A stretch of DNA of 24,697 bases, taken from Candidatus Heimdallarchaeota archaeon. Lineage in GTDB: Archaea > Asgardarchaeota > Heimdallarchaeia > Heimdallarchaeales > Kariarchaeaceae. The stretch covers positions 1 to 24,697 of the forward strand of contig WAMJ01000016.1 of the NCBI GenBank assembly GCA_015522385.1. The letters run 5' to 3'. Positions 1 to 6,864 of the stretch are shown piece after piece (position 1 is the stretch's first letter; each line of letters opens with the position of its first letter). A model generated the notes under the pieces. It worked only from the letters and a program-made list of their open reading frames with translations. It searched no databases and was not told the DNA's origin. The translations under genes were made by a program, and so were the position numbers.

Positions 1-802
1 CAGGAAAGTACTGATATGGTGGGATTTCATAGTACATGGTGTCGACTACACTCACGGACGGTTGTATCACACCAGAGAAATCCGGTAGATTTGGGAATCC
101 AAACAGGGAGTCAGTTGTCTCGATAATAATACTATACTTCAACTGAACCAATCCGCTATATCCTTGGTTTGGATCAGGATTTTTCGACGGGTACGGGATG
201 TCCATATCCATCTTCTTGAGGTCAAGCTCAAACTCGATCTGATTGGGGTAAAAGTCATCGGTTGGTGACTTGCTAATAGCAAATCTCGCCCATGACAATA
301 CTTTTGGTACTCCATCTTCCAATTCATTGAAAGGCTTCCAATCGCCCTTCTCAAACATGCTGGCATTCAAGAAACCAATTGGGATCTCTCCACGTTCAAC
401 TGGGATCTGAGGATTCGCAAATGGCATTTGGTAATATACCATTATGTCTCCATCTGAAGGTTTTCCATCGAGATTACGATCAATCTGAATAGATAGTCTT
501 GTGATCCGGTTGAGTGGAATGTCTGATGGAATAGCAAGACCCATGTACAAAGAAGTACCAACAGTCTTGCTTAGTTGCCGAATTTCGACATCTCCCTTGT
601 CTTTGCTTTTGAAGGTAATCTGCCTATCAACGGCGTCATCCCATTCTCCAAGGTTTGCAGTACCGAGTTCAGAGTGGTGGATATATCCATCTATTTGAGG
701 GGTACTGAACCCGGTAATCGGATTGACTTCCTCGTTAGACTGTCCAGTCAGTGGTTGACTCGACAGTAGCAAGAGGGTAATAATGAATAGTGTTTTCTTC
801 AT
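1..802 (-). CDS. Secreted protein with N-terminal signal peptide, DOMON/CBM9-like (3' end beyond window)
   Basis: An uninterrupted minus-strand frame of 267 codons runs from the ATG at 802 to the window edge, so the C-terminus is missing. The N-terminus (MKKTLFIITLLLLSSQPLTG) is a typical Sec signal peptide without a lipobox cysteine. The mature part starts with an 'IDGYIHHSELG...EWDDA' stretch, then 'LYMGLAI' and 'IQIDRNLDG'. This order (D-G, E-W-D-D, a strand, then an Asp-rich turn) resembles the CBM9/DOMON-like beta-sandwich domains of secreted proteins; that assignment is inference from pattern only. The start is supported by AGGTG at 811-815 and a TATA box at 846-853. The product is probably exported to the cell surface, and its substrate is unknown. 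Confidence is high that it is a gene and low on function. Confidence 0.8.
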   Translation of the reverse strand, partial: MKKTLFIITLLLLSSQPLTGQSNEEVNPITGFSTPQIDGYIHHSELGTANLGEWDDAVDRQITFKSKDKGDVEIRQLSKTVGTSLYMGLAIPSDIPLNRITRLSIQIDRNLDGKPSDGDIMVYYQMPFANPQIPVERGEIPIGFLNASMFEKGDWKPFNELEDGVPKVLSWARFAISKSPTDDFYPNQIEFELDLKKMDMDIPYPSKNPDPNQGYSGLVQLKYSIIIETTDSLFGFPNLPDFSGVIQPSVSVVDTMYYEIPPYQYFP

Positions 803-810
803 CTCTGTGT

Positions 811-815
811 CACCT
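811..815 (-). promoter_or_regulatory. Shine-Dalgarno for the secreted protein ending at 1
   Basis: On the minus strand AGGTG lies 8 nt upstream of the ATG at 802. It matches the archaeal anti-SD core and fixes the start codon. Confidence 0.6.
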
Positions 816-837
816 ATTTTGCTGACTGATTCTGGAT

Positions 838-884
838 TGGCACACTATTTATACATATCATAATATATTATCACTATTGTGCCA
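838..884 (-). promoter_or_regulatory. TATA box flanked by an inverted repeat
   Basis: The minus-strand TATA element TATAAATA occupies 846-853, which predicts transcription from about 823 and a leader of about 20 nt. A 7-bp inverted repeat, TGGCACA (838-844) and TGTGCCA (878-884), brackets the AT-rich core. The TATA call is well supported. An operator role for the repeat is inference, because a 7-bp repeat can arise by chance. Confidence 0.5.
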
Positions 885-1148
885 TTTTGGAGGTTCCATA
901 ATGCAGTGCAAAAAATAGATAAACCCTACAGCAACCACATATATTTCAGATGGTACACTTAACCCCATACAACCAGAACCTATAATTAGAAGTCTATAGA
1001 TTGGGCTTCAATCACATCCACATTCTATACTGTAAACTTCTTGAAAATCATCTAGATTACTATTCTCATCTAGATTTTGTAACTATACTAGAAAAAGTAG
1101 TGATAGTCAGAATATGAAAATCGATACCCCAAATAGTTAGACCGTATT

Positions 1149-2336
1149 CTACACAAAGTTAAGGATATATTTCACACCCAATAATGGACTCCTTAACCAG
1201 TTTTTAAACCAGAATCGTCTAAACGACAATTGACCATTGAGCAGAAGGATCAGATCCTTGCTCACAGTCTTGTCAACCTTTAGGAGTACCAAGCATTTGT
1301 GTAAGATACTGTCTTTACCAATTAATTCCCTGATTTTGTATGCATATTGGAACTCTAGCCCAATCTCCTTTTTGCACATGGAAATATACTTTTTTGCAGC
1401 TCTGTTGAGCCCTTCATGCGTAAGATCCTCGGGATTAATGCTTTGTGCCAAAAGACGTCCAGAGATCATCCCATAGTAGATTCCTTCGCCGACAAGAGGG
1501 TCAGCGAAACCAGCTGCATCACCAACAAGGAAACACCTCTGATTTGAAATGTTTTTTCGCATCTTACCAGAGGGTATCCAGTGCCCCCTGATTCTCCTGA
1601 AAACATCCCTACTTACTCCCAAAGTCTGAAGATAATCCTCGAATAAGTCTTTCAGAGGGGGATTACGTGATCTTAATGCCCCAATTCCAATCGTGACCAC
1701 ATCTCTCTTTGGGAAAACCCATCCATAGCCGTATCTCACGATGCCAAGATCAAGCTTCGGCTGGGATAGCAGGTTCTGGGGAACCTCGTCTTTCGGCAGG
1801 TGAAGTTCATACGCAAACGCGTTCTCCACTTTTGATCCCTGTTCTTGGTTGATTCCTGCCTTTTTCGCCACCATGCTCGGTACACCATCTGCCCCAACGA
1901 TGATCCTTGCTCTCAGTCTCTCACCATTTTGTAGAGTAACCACCCCATCAGAACAGTCTATATCGATCACTCGAATGCCATCACGGAACTCAACTCCAGT
2001 TTCCTGAGTTCGTCTTACTAGAAGGTGATCAAAATCTATCCGCCTTGTGAAAGATATCTCATGTTTCCCGAGGTCAAATAAGTAGACAGTCTCAGTCCTG
2101 TAGTCTACGGATGTCATTCTGTGTGAAGTAATGATCTGGTCTAGTTGACCATCTAGACCAAATTCCCCCCTAAGTAACTCTATAGTTTTTGATGAGAGAG
2201 CACCACCACAGAGCTTATCTCTTGGAAAGCTCACCTTGTCAATTAGCAACACCCTATTCAATTTCTTCCTGAGGAAGAATGCAGCAGAAGAACCCGCGGG
2301 TCCTGCTCCAATTACTATGGCATCGTAGTCTTTCAT
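1149..2336 (-). CDS. Geranylgeranyl reductase family FAD-dependent oxidoreductase
   Basis: A 395-aa flavoprotein. An N-terminal Rossmann FAD-binding motif (GAGPAG, about residues 11-16) is followed by the family's 'PRDKLCGGALS' segment (about 39-49). A C-terminal FAD motif 'GDAAGFADPLVGEGI' lies near 274-288. These mark the geranylgeranyl reductase/digeranylgeranylglycerophospholipid reductase family. In archaea members saturate the double bonds of isoprenoid lipid chains at the membrane; others reduce quinone side chains or act on other polyprenyl substrates, so the exact substrate is open. Length fits the family. The ATG is preceded by GGTGGG on the minus strand. The gene follows the tiny basic protein 2548-2357 by about 20 nt and is probably co-transcribed with it. 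Confidence 0.88.
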   Translation of the reverse strand: MKDYDAIVIGAGPAGSSAAFFLRKKLNRVLLIDKVSFPRDKLCGGALSSKTIELLRGEFGLDGQLDQIITSHRMTSVDYRTETVYLFDLGKHEISFTRRIDFDHLLVRRTQETGVEFRDGIRVIDIDCSDGVVTLQNGERLRARIIVGADGVPSMVAKKAGINQEQGSKVENAFAYELHLPKDEVPQNLLSQPKLDLGIVRYGYGWVFPKRDVVTIGIGALRSRNPPLKDLFEDYLQTLGVSRDVFRRIRGHWIPSGKMRKNISNQRCFLVGDAAGFADPLVGEGIYYGMISGRLLAQSINPEDLTHEGLNRAAKKYISMCKKEIGLEFQYAYKIRELIGKDSILHKCLVLLKVDKTVSKDLILLLNGQLSFRRFWFKNWLRSPLLGVKYILNFV

Positions 2337-2356
2337 GAACTTCCCACCCTACTGTA

Positions 2357-2548
2357 TCAGTGACAAGACTTCTTCCCACTCCGTCTCTTTTTTGGAGCCT
2401 TGTATCTCGTCTTCGGAGTATTGCGAGCCTCCCTTCTCTTTTTCCGAACCCTATCCTTGTAGTAAAGTTTCTGCTCTGGTTCTTCAGTCTTGGTTACTTT
2501 GTCAGTCTTTTTACTGTCCTTCCGTCGAAATATATCAAATATTGACAT
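2357..2548 (-). CDS. Small, very basic protein (63 aa), unknown
   Basis: The frame encodes 63 residues starting 'MSIFDIFRRKDSKK' and ending in a Lys/Arg-rich tail (RYKAPKKRRSGKKSCH). There is no membrane segment or known motif. A minus-strand TATA-like element at 2571-2578 would start transcription at about 2548, exactly on the ATG, giving a leaderless message. The gene ends 20 nt before the flavoprotein start, suggesting a two-gene unit. The strong positive charge suggests nucleic-acid or ribosome association, but that is inference. Overlapping plus-strand frames look non-coding. Short length limits confidence. Confidence 0.5.
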   Translation of the reverse strand: MSIFDIFRRKDSKKTDKVTKTEEPEQKLYYKDRVRKKRREARNTPKTRYKAPKKRRSGKKSCH

Positions 2549-2570
2549 GTTTAAATTCGAGAGTCAGAGA

Positions 2571-2578
2571 ATATAAAG
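2571..2578 (-). promoter_or_regulatory. TATA box of the basic protein/flavoprotein unit
   Basis: CTTTATAT on the minus strand is centred 26 bp upstream of the ATG at 2548, consistent with a leaderless transcript. Confidence 0.5.
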
Positions 2579-2808
2579 TTTTCTTTTCTATAGCAAAATA
2601 ATTTCCGAAACTTCCTCCCTTTCAGTAAGATTTTGCCCTCCTTGAGGGTGAAGTAACCTATCTATCAATCAAACACCCCTTTATGTTTCAAAAGATATCA
2701 ATTGCAGAATTTAGGTATTTACCTCCATCGAACGATTCAACCCCATGAGTGAAAAAAATGCCAGGAACCTTCAGTTCACTATCACCAAGGCAACAAAAAT
2801 AATAACCA

Positions 2809-4290
2809 ATGAATTCATCGACATCTGTGTCTGTAGTTTACCTCTACAGCGATGAAAGATTCCAAGAACCGCCCATATTTCGGTGGATACTTTTGTCAAT
2901 CTCTGCGAACTTAGTCACTTCTGGAGTAACCGTGTCAATACTATTACTACCCTTAAAAAAGTGGTCTGTAGAAAATATGGTTATCCTCACTCTAGCCAAC
3001 ACTCTTGTTCTAACCTTGACTTACCTTGTGATTTACAGATACAGGATATTTCCAGAGCTAACAACAAGCCTTATACATTTAATCAATACAGATGGGATCA
3101 GGATACCCTATTTGATTTTATTTTCGATATTCAGCGAGTTTATGTTTGTTATCTACTTTTTGATGTTGGCATTCATTTTCGTGTCCTTGATGTTATTGCT
3201 TCTAATCATGCTTGGGTTCATAGTAATGATTCTGTTAATTCCTTCGCTGTTTCTGGACGATGCCCCTGGTAAGATTATCTGGTTACCGCTGTTCTCTGGA
3301 ATTACTCTGTTGGTTTTCTACTTCATCTATGCTCAAAAGGATGATATCATAGCCATAACTCAAGAAACCACAAAGATGATTCACCGTAACAGGGGCATGA
3401 AAAGATATACATTCAAAAGATTCAATGTGTTCATCAAGGATATTTTCTTTTTTGAAGACGTGCTTTTCGTGGATCTAGGACATGGTGAGGTCGTGGTCTT
3501 GGATCGAAGAACCGGAATGGAGAGATTGAGGTTCAGAGGTGAGCTATCTCATGTCCAAAGGATTCAAAAAAGTAAAGACCTTATTGTGGTTCAGTACAGG
3601 TATGGAACAACCTCAGTCATTACGAAGGATGGGAGATTCCTAGGAAACCTCGAGGTCTCTGAAGGAAGGATTAGTCTTGAAGGAGCCCCCTCACTGGAAT
3701 TCAAACAGCCAGTCTCGGTTGGAGATCGATTCCTCGTAGCGATTGGAGATCGCGTCATAGAGTTCGATCCAGATACAGGCGAGAGCATTGAGATTATCGT
3801 TCTTGATGGGGACATAAGTTCACTGCACCAAATTGGGGATCACTGGTACGCTGTATTTAAGAACGAAAATGGCACCTTCCTCACACGAGGAGATGACATG
3901 GACAGGATCACCACGACAAATCTGGATAAGGAGAAGGAGGAATTCTTCAGACAGAAATTGTTGATAACACTCGATAGGGGTGATCAGATTGTCATGCACA
4001 TCTTGGATTTACAAACGATGGATCATAACAGCCTCTACATAGAAGAAGTGAAGGATGAGTTCGAGATGTTCACCTCGGGCAATTCCCTGTATCTTGTACA
4101 AGACCGAATCGTGGATGAATACAGCACAATTTTGGTGAGCAAGAAGAAGAGATACAATATTCCGAGGGGATGGAAATTTGTTCATGTGGACTCAAGGAAT
4201 TTCTACTTCACTCGTTTTAGGAATATTCTCAAGGTACCAATCCACGAATTCAAGCCTGATGAGACACTTATCTATACCCTTGGGTACTGA
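2809..4290 (+). CDS. Multi-pass membrane protein with beta-propeller-like C-terminal half
   Basis: A 493-aa protein not recognised as a named family. The N-terminal 175 residues carry about five hydrophobic segments (roughly 24-46, 56-76, 97-122, 123-148 and 155-172). A basic juxtamembrane stretch (about 185-205, 'HRNRGMKRYTFKRF') follows. Residues about 205-480 are beta-rich with repeated short motifs such as 'LFVDLGHGEVVVLDRRTGMERL', split by turns, and 'VIEFDPDTGESIEI'. These resemble PQQ/YVTN-type propeller blades. A stop codon lies directly upstream in frame (2803-2805), so the start is at or after 2809; no Shine-Dalgarno or well-placed TATA box is seen. By the positive-inside rule the propeller half is probably cytoplasmic. 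Function unknown. Confidence 0.78.
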   Translation: MNSSTSVSVVYLYSDERFQEPPIFRWILLSISANLVTSGVTVSILLLPLKKWSVENMVILTLANTLVLTLTYLVIYRYRIFPELTTSLIHLINTDGIRIPYLILFSIFSEFMFVIYFLMLAFIFVSLMLLLLIMLGFIVMILLIPSLFLDDAPGKIIWLPLFSGITLLVFYFIYAQKDDIIAITQETTKMIHRNRGMKRYTFKRFNVFIKDIFFFEDVLFVDLGHGEVVVLDRRTGMERLRFRGELSHVQRIQKSKDLIVVQYRYGTTSVITKDGRFLGNLEVSEGRISLEGAPSLEFKQPVSVGDRFLVAIGDRVIEFDPDTGESIEIIVLDGDISSLHQIGDHWYAVFKNENGTFLTRGDDMDRITTTNLDKEKEEFFRQKLLITLDRGDQIVMHILDLQTMDHNSLYIEEVKDEFEMFTSGNSLYLVQDRIVDEYSTILVSKKKRYNIPRGWKFVHVDSRNFYFTRFRNILKVPIHEFKPDETLIYTLGY

Positions 4291-4559
4291 TGTCATAGAT
4301 AGGTCTAAAAATAAAACTCTGATTTGAAATCTACTAACTCTCAATTTAATGTCTCAAATTCATTTGGTGTATCGTAACCCCTTGAAGGTTGGAAACCCTT
4401 GCTACAGGTAGTAGAACAAGAATAATCCACAGAACTTGTAAAGGTGTGGTTACTGTAATAGATAACGTAAGATCAGATACCGAGGGATATACCACAACCC
4501 CATCAGGGAAAGAACCAACCTTGTTATTCCAATAGGTAGTTCTATGTACCGACCCTACT
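4291..4559. other. Intergenic region between convergent genes, with a possible coding fossil
   Basis: No intact gene. One minus-strand frame stays open for about 75 codons after the ferredoxin stop region (about 4570 down to 4350). It reads protein-like ('TTYWNNKVGSFPDGVVVYPSV', cut here by a residue limit, then a hydrophobic stretch 'VLWIILVLLPVARV'). It has no start codon or ribosome site at its beginning, so it is either chance or the remnant of a membrane-anchored protein. Confidence 0.3.
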
Positions 4560-4925
4560 TCAGATCCATTCAGGATCAGGCGTTATGTGGTCTTTCGGCC
4601 TCGAACCTGGATCATCCCATTTCATGTCCTTCACCCTCATAAGTGGGACGACAGTCATATCTCCTTCGACCACGATCTGGCAGGCAAGTCTGGTTCCCTC
4701 TATGGAATTGTCTCCCTTCTCGATAGACTCGTCCAGTTTCTGCCTTTCTGCTCTCGTCATCCTTGAAGGTTCCCCACTCTCAATCCTACATCTGCAAGTC
4801 GTGCACTTTGCGTTCCCCCCACATCGATGGGAGATGTCGATCCCGTTGTCCTCTAGGGCAAGAACCAGTTTCGTCCCTTCCGGGACCACAAACTCTTTCT
4901 CGCCTGGCACTTTTATTGTTGCCAT
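4560..4925 (-). CDS. [2Fe-2S] ferredoxin (adrenodoxin-like spacing)
   Basis: A 121-aa electron-transfer protein. Cysteines at residues 35, 41, 44 and 82 (CGGNAKCTTC ... LACQ) give C-x5-C-x2-C-x37-C, the ligand pattern of [2Fe-2S] ferredoxins of the adrenodoxin/Isc type in the beta-grasp fold. A fifth Cys (46) is not expected to be a ligand. The C-terminal 20 residues, after 'VKDMKWDDPG', are a charged extension. It is predicted to be a soluble single-electron carrier; its redox partner is not shown by the neighbours. The start ATG at 4925 is supported by a TATA-like element 26 bp upstream (leaderless). It is divergent from the B-box protein. Confidence 0.9.
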   Translation of the reverse strand: MATIKVPGEKEFVVPEGTKLVLALEDNGIDISHRCGGNAKCTTCRCRIESGEPSRMTRAERQKLDESIEKGDNSIEGTRLACQIVVEGDMTVVPLMRVKDMKWDDPGSRPKDHITPDPEWI

Positions 4926-4945
4926 AGGAAGAATTTATGAGAATT

Positions 4946-4955
4946 AAATTTAAAT
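4946..4955 (-). promoter_or_regulatory. TATA box of the ferredoxin gene
   Basis: An AT-only element (minus strand AATTTAAATT) is centred about 26 bp from the ATG at 4925, implying a leaderless or near-leaderless transcript. Confidence 0.5.
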
Positions 4956-5042
4956 TGTCGCTTCTCTGATACCTACAACTAATTCCATGGGTGAGGAAAA
5001 ATGGCGGAAGAATTCCAGCATACATCCCGAAAATGTACATCA

Positions 5043-5053
5043 AATTAATAAAA
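5043..5053 (+). promoter_or_regulatory. TATA box for the B-box/zinc-ribbon membrane protein
   Basis: AATTAATAAAA is centred 26 bp upstream of the ATG at 5074. It supports 5074 rather than the upstream in-frame ATG at 4987 as the start codon of a leaderless message. Confidence 0.5.
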
Positions 5054-5073
5054 CAGAAATCATAGTTAAGGAT

Positions 5074-5724
5074 ATGAGCAAGATGATATGTGACTATCAC
5101 CCGTCCCGCGAGGCCGTTGACAAGTGCCAACGATGTAACAGATTGATCTGCCTCCAAGACAGGATGGTAGTAAGGAATCGTCACCACCATTCCTCTTCAA
5201 TGTTCAACAACTATTATACAGAGACCATCCTATGTCCACTGTGCAACTACGATATGAATAAGGAGGGCGAGACAATGATCTCAAAGTTCACCGGAATGCA
5301 ACGAGGAGTTGTCATCGTGATAGTAATCTTTTTCATGGTCCCCCTACTATTCATGCTCAACCTTTTCCTAAGCTTCCAGAGACGTGTCAACACCTTTCCA
5401 GTTGAACCACAGGAGCCATTCAGTGCCTTCTCGATCATACCTTTCTTTGTCTTTGCATTCATGTTCCTCGTTATCATACTAATTGTATTTCTGGTTTTCA
5501 AAGGAACATCGAGTGTCAGTTCGCTCACAAAATTAGGGACAAACAGAGCAGCTCAAACCAAGGAGGAATTCCTCCGCACCGTGGAGAATGAAGAATTTCT
5601 TGGAACCTACAAGAGGTCAGATCTTGCCTGTTTTCAGTGCGGGAGCCCGATCTCGGAGACAGACCGCTTCTGCCCCTCATGCGGAGATCCAACCCGTGAA
5701 GAGCTCTCATCCAAGTCAACTTAA
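5074..5724 (+). CDS. B-box-type zinc finger, two-TM protein with C-terminal zinc ribbon
   Basis: From ATG 5074 the protein is 216 aa; an upstream ATG at 4987 would add 29 polar residues but lies upstream of the best TATA box. The N-terminus 'MICDYHPSREAVDKCQRCNRLIC..D' followed by 'CPLC' is a B-box-like zinc-binding pattern. Two hydrophobic segments follow, 'GVVIVIVIFFMVPLLFMLNL' and 'IIPFFVFAFMFLVIILIVFL'. The C-terminus has a zinc ribbon 'CFQCGSP...RFCPSCGD'. With an even number of helices, both zinc modules should face the same side, presumably the cytoplasm. Membrane-anchored B-box proteins are frequent in Asgard genomes (recollection, not checked). A protein-interaction or scaffold role is inference. 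Confidence 0.8.
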   Translation: MSKMICDYHPSREAVDKCQRCNRLICLQDRMVVRNRHHHSSSMFNNYYTETILCPLCNYDMNKEGETMISKFTGMQRGVVIVIVIFFMVPLLFMLNLFLSFQRRVNTFPVEPQEPFSAFSIIPFFVFAFMFLVIILIVFLVFKGTSSVSSLTKLGTNRAAQTKEEFLRTVENEEFLGTYKRSDLACFQCGSPISETDRFCPSCGDPTREELSSKST

Positions 5725-5732
5725 CTACTAAT

Positions 5733-5745
5733 TAATTTTTCTTCT
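5733..5745 (+). terminator. T-rich terminator candidate
   Basis: TAATTTTTCTTCT lies 9 nt after the B-box gene's stop codon. Archaeal RNA polymerase commonly terminates at U-tracts without a hairpin; this is a sequence-only call. Confidence 0.35.
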
Positions 5746-5862
5746 GGACAAACGCTGGAGTATACACTATTGGAGAGCAGTGACAAATAGCTTTTAAGCC
5801 GATTTTTCGGACATTAAAAAATTCGGAAAATTTTTTTCAAAATATAGAAAAAATCCGACAGA

Positions 5863-5910
5863 TTTATATATACCCGTGACTACCCGTGCATACCCGTGAA
5901 TAACGGAGGT
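5863..5910 (+). promoter_or_regulatory. Promoter with TATA box, three tandem 10-bp repeats and Shine-Dalgarno
   Basis: TTTATATA (5863-5870) is followed at once by TACCCGTGAC (5871-5880), TACCCGTGCA (5881-5890) and TACCCGTGAA (5891-5900), then TAACGGAGGT with the Shine-Dalgarno GGAGGT at 5905-5910. The repeat period is exactly one helical turn and lies between TATA and the predicted start site near 5895. It is therefore a good candidate operator for a protein contacting one DNA face. Confidence 0.6.
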
Positions 5911-5917
5911 ATTATTC

Positions 5918-6676
5918 TTGAAACTAAGCAAAATACGACTACAATTACTATTTTTAGTAATCATGACAACCCTCGTTGCAAGTTCGCTTCACAGTGCTTC
6001 GGCAGCAGCAACTTACACAATATACGAGAATGAGACTCTCATAAACCTGGGACCCAGCAGTTATGGGAGAAAATCGACCACTGGAGCCATGCAGGTGACT
6101 GCATTCGGACCTGTCAACGTAAAAGTTGACGCACTCGATGTCGATTTCGCGAATTATGTCGGTGTATATCTTGACGGAACCCTCAAAGGTTACCTCGATG
6201 TCGCACCCGATATCAGACATATAACTACCATCTCACTAGGGTGGATGTCAGGAACTCACACAATTGAGGTCAAGTACGTCTCTGGTACTGGTGATTGGGT
6301 GGACATATACAGCGTAGATCTGGAACAGACGGACTCTATCCAGAGATACTCAGACACAACCACACATTATTTCAGATACTCATATTCACAGACATCTGTC
6401 TCCTCGTTCACATCAAATGGCAACATAATCGTTGTTTCGATCAGACTTGTAGACATCGACTTCGCTAACAACCTGTGGGTAAAAGTAGATGGTGTAAAGA
6501 AAGTCGTCCAACCAGTTGTTGATGGTGTTAATGTTCTGAACGGGTACTGGACTATTCCCGTGACGTACTCGGTATCAGCAGGTTCCCACACCATACAGGT
6601 CGGTGTTGACAACACCGGAGATTGGATAAACGTCTATTCGATCAAAGTGTTCGAACAGGACCTGATACTTCAGTAA
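5918..6676 (+). CDS. Secreted protein of two tandem beta-sandwich-like repeats
   Basis: A 252-aa protein starting at a TTG codon 7 nt after a strong GGAGGT. Residues 1-30 form a signal peptide (hydrophobic core LLFLVIMTTLVASSL, cleavage probably around 'SASAA'). The rest is two homologous units, about 31-135 and 140-248. Unit 1 has 'VDFANYVGVYLDG', 'SGTHTIEVKY' and 'TGDWVDIYSVDLEQ'. Unit 2 has 'IDFANNLWVKVDG', 'AGSHTIQVGV' and 'TGDWINVYSIKVFEQ'. The pattern resembles carbohydrate-binding-module-like jelly rolls, but no ligand site can be named. There is no C-terminal anchor, so it is probably released or bound to surface glycans or the S-layer. Its promoter carries an unusual tandem-repeat operator. 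Confidence 0.82.
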   Translation: MKLSKIRLQLLFLVIMTTLVASSLHSASAAATYTIYENETLINLGPSSYGRKSTTGAMQVTAFGPVNVKVDALDVDFANYVGVYLDGTLKGYLDVAPDIRHITTISLGWMSGTHTIEVKYVSGTGDWVDIYSVDLEQTDSIQRYSDTTTHYFRYSYSQTSVSSFTSNGNIIVVSIRLVDIDFANNLWVKVDGVKKVVQPVVDGVNVLNGYWTIPVTYSVSAGSHTIQVGVDNTGDWINVYSIKVFEQDLILQ

Positions 6677-6864
6677 CTGTAAAGGGCCCTACACTCGATC
6701 TAACGACCAATTAAATTCCGTATAAGACCCAAATGAAATAAAAATCCTTCTTAAATAAACATTTTGAACTCAGTGAATGAGGTGTTAATCACGACAGTAT
6801 CACTGAATCTCCTCAGACAGGGGGGAATAGTAGCAGATTTAAGAAGAGATAAATAAGACAGGAT

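Larger units (their letters stand above)
803..1148. other. 346-bp AT-rich intergenic region
   Basis: No credible coding frame lies here. It holds the promoter of the downstream secreted protein near 846 and an 11-bp direct repeat TCATCTAGATT at 1048-1058 and 1066-1076 (period 18). The rest looks like plain AT-rich spacer and the 3' flank of the flavoprotein gene. Confidence 0.5.

Noticed and set aside
1048..1076. Direct repeat TCATCTAGATT, period 18
   Set aside because: Only two copies in AT-rich sequence, not placed near a promoter; chance or minor slippage is enough.
2745..2855. Short frame from ATG 2745 (36 codons) overlapping the start of the membrane protein
   Set aside because: A TATA-like sequence sits at a suitable distance, but the frame differs from the main gene, a stop codon in the main frame at 2803-2805 prevents simple fusion, and the peptide looks unremarkable.
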